NCBI GenBank assembly: GCA_012270675.1
Contig: JAAXHW010000063.1
Coordinates: 1-64,000 of the forward strand
Length of the DNA stretch: 64,000 nt
Reading direction: 5' to 3'
DNA from: Candidatus Latescibacterota bacterium
Lineage (GTDB): Bacteria; Latescibacterota; UBA2968; GCA-2709665
The first letter of the stretch is position 1; the number at the start of each line of letters is the position of its first letter. Made by a program: the position numbers and the translations under genes. Below, one piece after another: positions 26,801-34,911 of this stretch. Under the pieces are notes generated by a model. That model made no database searches, was not told the DNA's origin, and worked only from the letters and a program-made list of their open reading frames with translations.

Positions 26801-26911
26801 GCGCTTGCCCGTGCGGTGGGGTATGCCGACAGCCCGGCCTTTCTGGCCGCGCTTGAGGAAAAGATGGGGACCACACGGCGGATTTTCCAGGCGTATCTGG
26901 GGGAAGTCTAA
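23813..26911 (+). CDS. glnE: Bifunctional glutamine synthetase adenylyltransferase/deadenylylase
   Basis: Controls glutamine synthetase by adding or removing AMP in response to P-II. The 1032 residues contain two nucleotidyltransferase domains, each with GLGKLGGRELNF: the N-terminal deadenylylase site with SSDIDLMFVYSD (Asp at about 246 and 248), and the C-terminal adenylyltransferase site with GSDLDLVFVYSDD (about 768 and 770). Each is followed by an RIDMRLRPDG or PVDARLRPEG segment and a regulatory helical bundle. Both active sites look intact, and length is usual. It converges on the APH-like gene with only six bases between stops. Confidence 0.96.
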   Translation: MVLFDLNRPALFFAQDLLSKPEVARGELRRLGFRDPDRTLRNLQGLVEPGGAPPLPADLFREMVAAPDPDRALNNFERLTQAVFSRSVFYRTLEDCPDTFRLLVHLLGSSQFLSDTLVRDPEYFYWLVETPERLSQPRTKADLSAEFAAESAVFQTSEARLNALRRLVRREQLRIGAGDLMGRPMQDLAAELSDLADVCLQQLLDLLVPELDARHGPPQNRDGSRAEFAIIGLGKLGGRELNFSSDIDLMFVYSDEGHTRGGGSEGGPISNQVYFSRLAERILKAATEPTEEGFLYRIDMRLRPDGASGALTMPLSAYESYYVQRGELWERQMLIKARPCAGSDRLGMRFLETVLPFVYPRHFEVSPVEEIHRIKRRIEDHIGEKGEAETHLKFRSGGIRDIEFAVQCLQLLVGRVHVEARSGNTLEAIGQLQRASALAEAEAQALRAAYLFFRRVEHRLQMMHGLSDYTLPESEEAQRPLALGLGFSSPDAYRRAIVRHVGAVQAIYRDVFSEESEGEGRSIGALCKMEVGDAEATALLRELGFARPEEAHRNLIYLAYGHVPRIRGTRVRQSFMALTPTLMPALQASADADRALSNLERLISAYGAMDTLFQMLSTHAGLRDLLLSLCAGSQYLVNLIVRNPALLDWLVLPDVLYPDRSREELEAEVDSVVGQAASDDAVAAALNAFKNRELLRIGTRDLVALTDTFETFEALTLLAETILKVVYRAAYGRLAARRGVPRGDGGEPAAFAILGLGKLGGRELNFGSDLDLVFVYSDDGLTDGPEPVGNLQFYIDLAQRILNMLGQSTPYGMLYPVDARLRPEGGSALLALSYEAYDTYLRVRASTWERLALSRGRVVAGDVGFGQRLLDRIERFVLDDGLSESEVGALVDIRRRMEAPGGRGATKSIKTGPGGIVDVEFLVQALQIRYAHRVPHLRSPNTLKGLDRLVKGGYLPEDDAAHLRSAFYFLRTVEKVLRRQEEQARTRLPTDARALTALARAVGYADSPAFLAALEEKMGTTRRIFQAYLGEV

Positions 26912-26917
26912 AATGTG

Positions 26918-27958
26918 CTATCCGGGTGTGAAGAAGCTTCTCAGTTCACTTGTGAGCGGGTGCTCGCTGAGGGGGGATGCGAGGATGGACCGGAGCTGGT
27001 GGAGGCGGGCTGTGGGATTTTGCCAGGCTTGCCGGAGGGGGAGGTTGTGTGAGGGGGTTGCGTGGGCGTTTCGCAGGAAGGATGCGGCGAGCAGGTGGAA
27101 GACGAGGTGGTGGCCGTCCAGGCGGTGGGCGGCCTGCTGGGGGTCGGGTGTACGGGCGGCGTAGCGGGCGGTTGTGTGTTTATCGAGCAGGGTGTGGAAT
27201 CCGCCGTCGGGACGGCCGGCGCCCAGGGCCGTGGTATACTGTACCAGGCGGCGTTCGGGCCAGTCCCAGCCGAGTTTGGAGAATTCGATGAAGTGGAGGG
27301 TTTGCGCTTCGGGGTTGATGACGATGTTTCGGGCGTTGTAGTCGGTGGGTCCAAACAGGGGGGGGGCAGCGCCGAGGGTGTTGAGGAGGTCTGAGAGGAG
27401 TTGGTCGGCGCGGGCGGCGGTCCGGGTTGCAAGGGCGGGCAGGTGTGTGTGGAGGGTGGCGGTGGCCTGTTGCCAGGAGGCCCGGAGGCCGGTGGGGTCG
27501 CAGCCGGGGAAGGTCCGACGGGAGAGCGCGGGTGCGTGTTCGTGGAGGGTGGTCTGGATCTCGGAAAACCCCTCAATGGTCCGTTGGGCATAAAACGACC
27601 GGGTCGAGGGGTCTGCGTTCTGGCAGATGTCGTCCAGGGTGTGATCGCCACACCACTCGGTGAAGATGAGGGATTGGGCGGCGTCGACGCCGTAGACTTT
27701 GGGGACCGGGCATTTGGCTGTGCGCAGGAGCCGGATGGCGGTTTTTTCGACGTTCAGGAGGTCGTAGGGTTTTCCACGGGTGAGGGGACCGAACATCTGA
27801 TGTTTGGCAACAAGCTTGCAGCCGTCCCGGGCTGTGACCCGCCAGACGCCGGGGTGATTCGAGACCGGATCGATGCGTGCGACCGCGGGGCGGCCCGTCA
27901 GGAGGGTGGGGACGGCGCGGTGGATGGCGGCGACGGTCGGAGAAAGGGAGGGAGGCAA
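26918..27958 (-). CDS. APH/choline-kinase-fold protein with altered catalytic motif
   Basis: A 346-residue protein with the shape of the aminoglycoside phosphotransferase superfamily: a likely ATP-binding Lys in GCKLVAKHQ (48-52), Glu71 in NVEKTAIRLL and a catalytic loop FGPTDYNARNIVI with Asp206 and Asn211. The usual His before the catalytic Asp is replaced (PTD), and the metal-binding Asp of the DFG-equivalent is Glu225 in HFIEFSKLGWDWP. It may be a small-molecule kinase or an inactive relative. The start is a TTG, 7 nt after the DUF362 stop, with no good Shine-Dalgarno site. Nothing supports antibiotic resistance. Confidence 0.6.
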   Translation of the reverse strand: MPPSLSPTVAAIHRAVPTLLTGRPAVARIDPVSNHPGVWRVTARDGCKLVAKHQMFGPLTRGKPYDLLNVEKTAIRLLRTAKCPVPKVYGVDAAQSLIFTEWCGDHTLDDICQNADPSTRSFYAQRTIEGFSEIQTTLHEHAPALSRRTFPGCDPTGLRASWQQATATLHTHLPALATRTAARADQLLSDLLNTLGAAPPLFGPTDYNARNIVINPEAQTLHFIEFSKLGWDWPERRLVQYTTALGAGRPDGGFHTLLDKHTTARYAARTPDPQQAAHRLDGHHLVFHLLAASFLRNAHATPSHNLPLRQAWQNPTARLHQLRSILASPLSEHPLTSELRSFFTPG

Positions 27959-27965
27959 AGCGGCC

Positions 27966-29246
27966 CTATGCCTGGTGGACGATCTGCCGCTTCCGCAGGG
28001 TGAGGAATTCGGGGGCTTCTCGGATGCAGGTGCCCAGGATGCCCAGGGAGCGCCAGAATGCCCTCAGGCCGGTTTGTCGGATTCCGGACGTGTTCTCGCC
28101 CACGGCTGCAAAGCCCTGGCCGTGGGGGGTAAGGGCTTCCCAGTTTTGGAAGAGGCGGCCCCAGTTGCTTTCCAGGGCGTCCTGCATTTTCTTCCTGGCA
28201 AGGAAGGGGTACCAGAAGCTGTCGTGGTAGATTACGCTGGCCATGTAGGCCCAGGGCGCGAGGACGGTTTTGAGCGACCATTCGATCGGTTTTTTGAGCG
28301 GCCCCCAGTAGATTTTGTGCTGCATGCGGGAGGCAAAGGTCATTTTTTTGAAGGGGCCGACGAAGTTCCAGTTTTCAGCGGCGGCCTCCGGGTCTCCCAC
28401 GATTTCGATCCGGCGGGGGTCGCCGCATCCCAACCCCCGGTCGTGGGCGAGCCGGATATACTCGATGGAGAGGGGATCAAAGCCCATCATTTTGGCCGCA
28501 ACCGCGTCGATGGCGACCTGATCCGTGCTGGCGAGGAGGACGTTTTTGAGGTGGGGCACCATGCAGCGGGGGCCGGGGCCGTCGCCGGCGAAGGTGCCGT
28601 CCATGACGGCAAAAACGCCCGGGTGGATCTTTTTCTGGATCATCAGGAGGTCCACCAGAGTTTCGTGAATGACCGGGTGGGTCCAGTGGCGGTGTTCGTT
28701 GAGCAGCCCCCCGAAGGCGTTTTTCATGGCGCCGGTGGTGGTGGTAAAGACGTGGGTTTTGACCGTGGGAAGGTGAATGATGTTCTTCCCGATAAATCGT
28801 CTGGGGATGTGGAATCCGTCGGGGTAGACCTGGTTGAGGCAGAGAAATCCGTCGACGAGGTCGCCCACGGCGTCACGGATGTGGATCCACTCCTCCCCAC
28901 CGTCGTAGAGGTGGATGTTGCGCAGGCCGTGGGCTTCCACGACGTTGATCTGCTTGTTCTCCCGCTCGCCCAGGCGAGCGTCGATGACGACCGTGCGGTT
29001 GTGACAGGCGTACATCAGGTCGGGATCGTAGCCATCCTTTCGCATGGCGCGGATGACGCCTTCCAGCTGCCAGGGCGTGGTGGAACTGCCGGGGTAAAAG
29101 AAGTGCCAGGAGACGTTGACCTTCAAGGCCGTATCCGCATCCCTGGCGATGACATCCCGGTAGCCGGCCAGGTTCATGAGGCGGTGGTAATCCGCCAGGA
29201 TGGTTTGCGGATGGGTGCGTAAGACCGCGACTTTGCTCTGGCTCAT
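27966..29246 (-). CDS. DUF362-family protein
   Basis: A 426-residue cytosolic-looking protein of the DUF362 type. Recognisable parts are ALKVNVSWHFFYPGSSTTPW, HLPTVKTHVFTTTTGAMKN (the most conserved segment of the family), VMDGTFAGDGPGPRC and LLASTDQVAIDAVAAKMMGF. Many members carry ferredoxin-like cysteine clusters; this one does not. The function of the family is not established. The ATG has AAGGA eight nt upstream, overlapping the stop of the UbiA gene. It is followed by the APH-like gene at 7 nt. Confidence 0.82.
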   Translation of the reverse strand: MSQSKVAVLRTHPQTILADYHRLMNLAGYRDVIARDADTALKVNVSWHFFYPGSSTTPWQLEGVIRAMRKDGYDPDLMYACHNRTVVIDARLGERENKQINVVEAHGLRNIHLYDGGEEWIHIRDAVGDLVDGFLCLNQVYPDGFHIPRRFIGKNIIHLPTVKTHVFTTTTGAMKNAFGGLLNEHRHWTHPVIHETLVDLLMIQKKIHPGVFAVMDGTFAGDGPGPRCMVPHLKNVLLASTDQVAIDAVAAKMMGFDPLSIEYIRLAHDRGLGCGDPRRIEIVGDPEAAAENWNFVGPFKKMTFASRMQHKIYWGPLKKPIEWSLKTVLAPWAYMASVIYHDSFWYPFLARKKMQDALESNWGRLFQNWEALTPHGQGFAAVGENTSGIRQTGLRAFWRSLGILGTCIREAPEFLTLRKRQIVHQA

Positions 29247-29255
29247 GGGGTGTCC

Positions 29256-30125
29256 TTAGAACAGGTAGAGCACAGCGACCAGGGTCAGCAGCCAGAGGCC
29301 TCCGTTGATCACAAGCGAGGGATCGCCAAGGATCGTGGAGGAGGGGTTGCCGCCCTGGCCTTTTTTGTAGACCAGGTAGAGGTAGCGCAACAGTCCGTAA
29401 ATAACGAAAGGGACGGTGAGGTTGAGGTACTCCGTTCCCAGTTTCTGCATGACATCCGGGGACATGGTGTAGAGGGCATAGGAGACCAGGGCGCCTGAGG
29501 TAACAATGGCGATCATCTGGTCGAGAAACTGGGGACTGTACTCTTTGAGAATGCAGCGGTGGTTGGCGGCGCCATCCTCTAAGAGGAGGAGTTCCTGCCG
29601 GCGTTTGACAAATCCGAGAAAGAGCGCAAGCAGCATGGTACACAGAATAAACCAGGACGAGATTTCCACGTTGATGACGAACGCTCCGCCGATGGCACGG
29701 AGGAGGAACCCGGCTGCGATGATCATCACGTCCAGGATCACAACGTGTTTCAGGGAGGTGGAGTATACGAGGTTCAGCAGGGCGTAGGTCAGCGCGACCC
29801 AGCCGAACCGGGTGTCCAGCCAGAAGGCCCCCCCCAATGCGGCCAGGCCAACGATGCAGGCGGCTGCGGCTGCGCCGGGAATGCGCAACTGCCCCGACGC
29901 GATCGGACGGTGGCGCTTTTCCGGGTGCTGGCGGTCGTTTTCCAGGTCCTGGATGTCGTTGAAAATGTAAACTGCGCCCGACAGGAAGCAGAAGAGGCCA
30001 AAGGCGATGCTGCTTTGGAAGACGTAGGCCGGATCGAAGAGATGCCTGGAAAAGATCAGTGCGGCCACCACAAAGAGGTTTTTGGCCCACTGGTGGGGCC
30101 GCATCGCCAGAAGAAGCTGAAACAC
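29256..30125 (-). CDS. UbiA-family prenyltransferase, decaprenyl-phosphate phosphoribosyltransferase-like
   Basis: An integral membrane enzyme of 289 residues with about eight or nine helices. The first Asp-rich motif is NDIQDLENDRQHPEKRHRPI and the second region is YSTSLKHVVILDVMIIAAGF. Both match the DPPR synthase branch (which joins phosphoribosyl pyrophosphate to polyprenyl phosphate) better than the quinone or heme branches. In actinobacteria this makes the arabinose donor; the role here is unknown. The start is GTG, and its upstream sequence falls in a G/C-rich palindrome shared with the end of the preceding gene. DUF362 follows at 9 bp. Confidence 0.82.
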   Translation of the reverse strand: MFQLLLAMRPHQWAKNLFVVAALIFSRHLFDPAYVFQSSIAFGLFCFLSGAVYIFNDIQDLENDRQHPEKRHRPIASGQLRIPGAAAAACIVGLAALGGAFWLDTRFGWVALTYALLNLVYSTSLKHVVILDVMIIAAGFLLRAIGGAFVINVEISSWFILCTMLLALFLGFVKRRQELLLLEDGAANHRCILKEYSPQFLDQMIAIVTSGALVSYALYTMSPDVMQKLGTEYLNLTVPFVIYGLLRYLYLVYKKGQGGNPSSTILGDPSLVINGGLWLLTLVAVLYLF

Positions 30126-30143
30126 CGGGGAAATCCCCCCTGG

Positions 30144-30189
30144 GCCCCCCTTTGGAAGGGGGACTCAGGGTTCTCTTTTAAAGGGGGGC
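30144..30189. repeat. G/C-rich palindromic element between two genes
   Basis: A perfect 10-bp inverted repeat, GCCCCCCTTT (30144-30153) with AAAGGGGGGC (30180-30189). The intervening sequence contains a second hairpin (CCCCCTT with AAGGGGG). The right arm includes the stop codon of the upstream gene. Such C6/G6 palindromes recall dispersed REP/MITE-like spacers; only one copy was seen here. Confidence 0.55.
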
Positions 30190-33100
30190 TAAATGGAGAA
30201 TCCGAAGTAGATCCGCCGGTCGTCTACGGGTATCGAGAGGGTGGGGTTGATCCGATCCGGGATCTCCTTGCGGGTGGGAAATGCGATTTGGAAATATCCA
30301 AATATGGGGAAAGCATAGTTGGAGAACATCTGCATCCGCAGTTCGAGCCCCCAGTCGGTGAGAAAAGCGGACCGCCTGAACCTGTTGTCGGAATCCAGGA
30401 GCGTTCGCAGGTTTTCAAAGTCTCCGGCCGCCCCGGTCTCGACGAAGAGGGCGCCGTAGATTTTGTCGAAGAAAAGGGGAGGCAGTTCCTTGTCGACCTT
30501 CTGAAAGATGGGGAACGTGAAGCTTGCCCGGCCGAAGAAGGCCTTGCCGCCCGCAATCGAGAAGTAGGGATAGCCCCTGAGCGTTCCGAACCCGCCCAGA
30601 TAGTAGCGCAGGGGATAATAGAACGCCCCTTCGAATGTGCCGCCGTCCAGCTGCACTCTTTTGATGGGTTTGTCTTTGTATCCCATAAACGCCTGGAGAG
30701 CGAGGGTGGTACGCCCGGGGAGGGCGATGAACTCGTTCCAGGAGGCGATGTATTCATTGATTCCCAGTTTCGCATTGTCTGCACGGTAGATGGTGGGGGA
30801 CGGATCGGTATCGGTGGGATCGGGGATGTTGTCCTGGTTCAGGTCCTGAGAGAGCGCCAGGGAGTCGGTGATCGTGGCGTTAATCCGGCGGTACCTGAAC
30901 GTAATGGCGCGCCCGCCTGTGGGGTTGAGATAGTTGTCCTTTGTCGGTTTGAAGTTGTAGTAACGCCAGCCGATGCCCAGATCGTTGCTCTTGAAGAAGG
31001 TGAGGTCCCGGTAGAGGAAATCGTCCATCACAACCTGGTCCTCTCCGGTGCCGGGGATCTGATCGGTGATGTCCTTCAGGGCTCCGGTTCCCGCATCTGC
31101 CTGGAGGTAGCGGGTGCTGTCCTGGAGCACCCGCGTGAGGCGAAGGTTCTCCGAATAGCGGCGGTGACCGAAGAAGAGGGTAACGGACTGGTTTCGGCCC
31201 ACGCCGATATTGGCTCCAACGTTGAAATCGGTGAATAGATGTTTGTAATCGTCTTCCTGGGTCAGGGAGAGATTGGTGTACTGCGTGATACGCGGGATAA
31301 TGACCTGCTGGGAGTCGATCACGGTGATGAGGGTGCCACTGGTGGTATCCCGCTGGGTGGCGATCACGTCCCGGTCGATCAGGCTGTTGATGGTCTGCCG
31401 GCTGGTGCCGATAAAGAGCTGCGGGCGGTAGGATTTCAGTTCGGTATTGACGGCCCCCAGACTTTTCTGGTAGGAGACAAACAGGTCGGAGTTGAGGTCG
31501 GTCCTCCGTTTGAGGTTTTTGCCCAGGGTAAGACCGGTTACAAAGGTATCGCTTCCCAGCAGATCCCCCCAGGCCATCTGCGCGCCGAAGCTGGCCTGAT
31601 TCAGGCCGAATCGGTTGCCGACGAAGGTGGGCCCCAGGACCAGAATGGGCAGAACGCCGTAGGAGGTCAGGCGGGTGGAGTAGCGCCCCGTGTTGTAGAG
31701 TTTGCTCAGGTCCTCTCCGGTGTAGATGCTCCCGTAGTCCCGCGACAGGGTGTCCACGGCAGCCACGGTGACGGCTGCGGACCGTCCGATGCGGTAGATG
31801 CTGTAGTTGGCATTGTGGTACCCGGCGTAGAGGATGTCCTTCCCGTCGGAGGAGATCGAGGGCGCAAAGGCCCCGCCGATTACGTTTGTGATCTGCTCCT
31901 GTCTGCCGGTTGTCAGGTCGTAGGTATAAAGGTTGAAGATGCCCGTCTGGTTGGAGCTGAAGAGGATACCACTGCCGTCGGGCAGCCAGACCGGGTCCCG
32001 TTCGTCGGCCCCGGAACGGATGAGGGCTTCAAACCCGGCGTTGTTGGCATAGGCCAGGCTGTCGGGGAACGCTTTGAGGCTGTCTTCCAGGGCTTTCTGC
32101 CTTTGGGCGATGCGGATGCTGTCGGAGACGGCACCCGTGCTGTCGGCGGCGGTCCTGGCGCTGTCCGCCGCCGATTGTTTGGATTTCTTTGGTTTGTCCG
32201 ATTTTGGTCTGATGTTTTTGATCGCTTTTGCCTTCAGGGTGGCGGCGTCGGCGTTGATGACCGCGATGTCCCGATCTTCTCCGCGGAAGACGCTGAAGAG
32301 AATCTTCTTCCCGTCTGGAGACCACTGGGGGCCATAGTACTGGGTGCCGTCATTGTGATGGGTCAAAAAGCGTCTGTTCGTTCCGTCGATGTTGACGAGG
32401 CCCAGGCTGTTGGTGCCGTCGCTGTTGTAGACGTACGCGATCTGTTTCCCATCGGGAGATACGGCCGGGTCTCTGCCCCTCAGCCCGACGGTGAGGCGCT
32501 GCTCTTTTTTCGTGTTCAGGTCGTAGGTAAAGATGTCCCACCGCCCCCCGGGCGTTTTGTTGTAGACCAATTTGCTTCCGTCGGGCGTCCAGCAAAAGCG
32601 GTTGTCCGCATATTTGCCGTACTTTCTCCCCTGTGCGACCTTCTCCACCTTCCGCGTGGCCAGGTCCATGACCATCAGCTTGGTCAGCGAGTTGTAGTCG
32701 CTGCCGTCGTTGCTGAGGAAGGCCATTTTCGTGCCATCGGGGGAGTAAACCGGGTAGTATTCCATGGAGCCCCCGTCGTAGATGTGTTCTCCTTCCCGTT
32801 CGCCCGCCGCGCGGATCGAATCGGCCAGGGCACCGTAGGTCGCGTTGAGGTGTTCGGACCACTCCCGGTAGAGCTGGTTAGCCGAAATGCCGAGGCTCTT
32901 TTTGACGGCCGATTTGAAATTGATGATCGGCCGCTGTTCGACCATGGCCCGCACGGCCGCTTCTCCATACGTTTCTTCTACATAGTTTAGAAGGGCGAAC
33001 CCCTGGTTGTAGACCATCTCGGCGCGGAAGCTGTCTTTGCCGCGCAAGTAGCCCATGTTGGTATAAGAGTGCACATCGTCTTCCAGCGTTGCCATACGCA

Positions 33101-33821
33101 GCAGCATGTCCCGGTGGGTATCCCAGAAGTCGCCCCCATTTTTTTGGGACTCGTACTGCGCGATGCCTTCCGAGAACCAGTTTGGGACGGCCATGTGGTA
33201 GATGGGAAACGAGAAAATGAAGTCGGGGTTCTGGTTGGACCGGCTGGTACTGATAATTCCGAACATAAAAGGCAGGCTGGTATGGGCCGCCTTAAGCGTG
33301 ATATGGTGCGTCAGTTCGTGGGTAAACACGTCCCGGATCCAGTCTTTTGTTCCCCGCGTATCGAAGGCCGCCGGCGTGGACCAGAATGCGATAAAGTTAT
33401 ACCAGTATGCCGAGTAGGCATTGCCCAGGTAATCGACGCTGTCGTCTACATAGACCTGAACGGGGGCAAAGCGATCAATTGAGGTGGGATAATGTTTGGA
33501 AATCTCTTCGAAGATCTCATCACAGATTTCGGCGATCCGCCGGGCGGTGTGTTCGGCGCTTGTGAAGTAGATCGCGAAGTACTTGGTGCGGATGGCCCGG
33601 GCGTACGGGCCTGTCAACCCGAGCAGGGTGGGAAAGAAGGTGTTTTTCTCCGGTTCCCATTTGTATTTGGGCTCGGGGCGGTTGAAGGGGATATCGGCCA
33701 GGTCGGTGACGGGCTTGATTTTGTTGACGAGGAACTGGGCTGCGGCCCGGTCCGGCCGTCCGGCCGTATGGAGCGTGCTGAGGAGCAACGCCAACACTGC
33801 AAAAAATTTTAGACGGTTCAC
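30189..33821 (-). CDS. Secreted fusion of HExxH metalloprotease, TolB-like propeller and C-terminal outer-membrane barrel
   Basis: A 1210-residue exported protein. The signal peptide covers about residues 1-28. A peptidase MA-like zinc site comes first: HELTH at 168-172 within VFTHELTHHIT, with Glu218 in WFSEGIAQYE as the third ligand. A TolB/WD40-type propeller spans about 345-700, with repeats such as YYPVYSPDGTKMAFLSNDG and AVSPDGKQIAYVYNSDG, interrupted by a charged Ala/Asp/Ser linker near 555-610. The last about 480 residues are strand-rich with aromatic edges, contain GGFGTLRGYPYFSIAGGKAF as in D15/BamA-type barrels, and end in FGFSI. It has its own promoter. Substrate unknown; probably anchored in the outer membrane. 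Confidence 0.82.
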   Translation of the reverse strand: MNRLKFFAVLALLLSTLHTAGRPDRAAAQFLVNKIKPVTDLADIPFNRPEPKYKWEPEKNTFFPTLLGLTGPYARAIRTKYFAIYFTSAEHTARRIAEICDEIFEEISKHYPTSIDRFAPVQVYVDDSVDYLGNAYSAYWYNFIAFWSTPAAFDTRGTKDWIRDVFTHELTHHITLKAAHTSLPFMFGIISTSRSNQNPDFIFSFPIYHMAVPNWFSEGIAQYESQKNGGDFWDTHRDMLLRMATLEDDVHSYTNMGYLRGKDSFRAEMVYNQGFALLNYVEETYGEAAVRAMVEQRPIINFKSAVKKSLGISANQLYREWSEHLNATYGALADSIRAAGEREGEHIYDGGSMEYYPVYSPDGTKMAFLSNDGSDYNSLTKLMVMDLATRKVEKVAQGRKYGKYADNRFCWTPDGSKLVYNKTPGGRWDIFTYDLNTKKEQRLTVGLRGRDPAVSPDGKQIAYVYNSDGTNSLGLVNIDGTNRRFLTHHNDGTQYYGPQWSPDGKKILFSVFRGEDRDIAVINADAATLKAKAIKNIRPKSDKPKKSKQSAADSARTAADSTGAVSDSIRIAQRQKALEDSLKAFPDSLAYANNAGFEALIRSGADERDPVWLPDGSGILFSSNQTGIFNLYTYDLTTGRQEQITNVIGGAFAPSISSDGKDILYAGYHNANYSIYRIGRSAAVTVAAVDTLSRDYGSIYTGEDLSKLYNTGRYSTRLTSYGVLPILVLGPTFVGNRFGLNQASFGAQMAWGDLLGSDTFVTGLTLGKNLKRRTDLNSDLFVSYQKSLGAVNTELKSYRPQLFIGTSRQTINSLIDRDVIATQRDTTSGTLITVIDSQQVIIPRITQYTNLSLTQEDDYKHLFTDFNVGANIGVGRNQSVTLFFGHRRYSENLRLTRVLQDSTRYLQADAGTGALKDITDQIPGTGEDQVVMDDFLYRDLTFFKSNDLGIGWRYYNFKPTKDNYLNPTGGRAITFRYRRINATITDSLALSQDLNQDNIPDPTDTDPSPTIYRADNAKLGINEYIASWNEFIALPGRTTLALQAFMGYKDKPIKRVQLDGGTFEGAFYYPLRYYLGGFGTLRGYPYFSIAGGKAFFGRASFTFPIFQKVDKELPPLFFDKIYGALFVETGAAGDFENLRTLLDSDNRFRRSAFLTDWGLELRMQMFSNYAFPIFGYFQIAFPTRKEIPDRINPTLSIPVDDRRIYFGFSI

Positions 33822-33871
33822 TGCGCTTCCCTCATGTTGTGGGTTTCACGTTTCCGGCTTCTACGATTAAA

Positions 33872-33900
33872 AATATACCATAGGTTCACCAAAAATTCAA
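33872..33900 (-). promoter_or_regulatory. Promoter of the protease-propeller-barrel gene
   Basis: On the - strand: TTGAAT (33895-33900), 17-nt spacer, TATATT (33872-33877), about 50 nt before the GTG start, which also has GAGGGA as Shine-Dalgarno. It may start a new transcript after oppF. Confidence 0.65.
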
Positions 33901-33922
33901 GTTCGGGTGAACGGTCTATCCC

Positions 33923-34909
33923 TCAAATCGGCTCTTTCTGCCTCGTTCTGAGGATGCAGGCAACGCTGTGTCTTCTACCGATTTCGAGGAGGTCGGGGAC
34001 AATGCGGGTGCAGGCCTCCTCCCGTTCGGGACAGCGGGGATGAAAGGGGCATCCGGGCGGTACGTTGGCGGGACTGGGGACATCGCCCGGGAGCACGGTG
34101 CGCTGCCTTTTGACCCGGGGATCGGGAATGGGCACCGCAGAGAGCAGCGCCCGGGTGTAGGGGTGCTGGGGGTTTGCGTACAGGGTCTGGCTGTCTGCGA
34201 TTTCGACAATACGCCCCAGGTACATGACGGCCACCCGGTTGGAGATGTGTTTCACCACGCTCAGGTCGTGGGCCACGAAGAGGTAGGTGAGCCCGAACCG
34301 GGCCTGGAGGTCCTGAAGCAGGTTGATGATCTGGGCCTGGATGGAGACATCAAGCGCCGAGACGGGTTCATCGGCTACGATAAACCGGGGGTTGACCGCC
34401 AGCGCCCGGGCGATGCCGATGCGCTGGCGCTGTCCGCCGGAAAATTCGTGCGGGTAGCGGCGGGCGTAGTCCGGTCTGAGGCCCACGGTTTCCAGGAGAT
34501 CGGCCACGCGGTTGTGGCGGTCGTTCCCGTTTGCCAGCTTGTGGATTTTTAACGCTTCTGTAAGCATCCCTCCTATGGTCATCCGGGGGTTGAGAGAACC
34601 GTAGGGGTCCTGAAAAATGATCTGTATCTGGTGCCGCATGGCCCGGAGGCCCTTCCGTTTGAGCGTAAGCACATCAACGCCGTTAAAGCGGACCTGGCCT
34701 TCCGTGGGTTCGATCAGGCGGAGGATGGTTCTGCCCGCGGTGGTTTTCCCACACCCGGACTCGCCCACCAGGCCGAGGGTTTCCCCCTTCTGGATGGTCA
34801 GGGAGACGCCGTCTACGGCTTTGACCTGCCCCACGGTCCGGGAAAAAATGCCCCGGGTGATGGGGAAGTATTTCTTGAGGTTGCGGACTTCCAGAAGCGG
34901 TTGGGACAT
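33923..34909 (-). CDS. Oligopeptide/dipeptide ABC transporter ATPase, OppF type
   Basis: A 328-residue ABC ATPase: Walker [14 protein letters not shown], signature [15 protein letters not shown], Walker [15 protein letters not shown]-loop [10 protein letters not shown], and the Opp/Dpp C-terminal region with [11 protein letters not shown], whose Cys residues form an iron-sulfur site in some relatives. The start is ATG 34909, 2 nt after the oppD stop; a longer frame exists but only overlaps oppD. No permease or binding protein accompanies this pair; those at 42.8-47.7 kb already have a fused ATPase. Confidence 0.93.
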   Translation of the reverse strand: MSQPLLEVRNLKKYFPITRGIFSRTVGQVKAVDGVSLTIQKGETLGLVGESGCGKTTAGRTILRLIEPTEGQVRFNGVDVLTLKRKGLRAMRHQIQIIFQDPYGSLNPRMTIGGMLTEALKIHKLANGNDRHNRVADLLETVGLRPDYARRYPHEFSGGQRQRIGIARALAVNPRFIVADEPVSALDVSIQAQIINLLQDLQARFGLTYLFVAHDLSVVKHISNRVAVMYLGRIVEIADSQTLYANPQHPYTRALLSAVPIPDPRVKRQRTVLPGDVPSPANVPPGCPFHPRCPEREEACTRIVPDLLEIGRRHSVACILRTRQKEPI

Positions 34910-34911
34910 GT

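Noticed and set aside
26918-27958. Aminoglycoside-resistance gene
   Set aside because: Only the general kinase fold is shared; the catalytic loop is altered and the context is chromosomal housekeeping.
29745-32990. Two long + strand open frames (about 497 and 583 codons) opposite UbiA and the protease-propeller-barrel gene
   Set aside because: The opposite strand has signal peptide, HExxH and propeller repeats. The shadow frames lack motifs and a ribosome-binding site.
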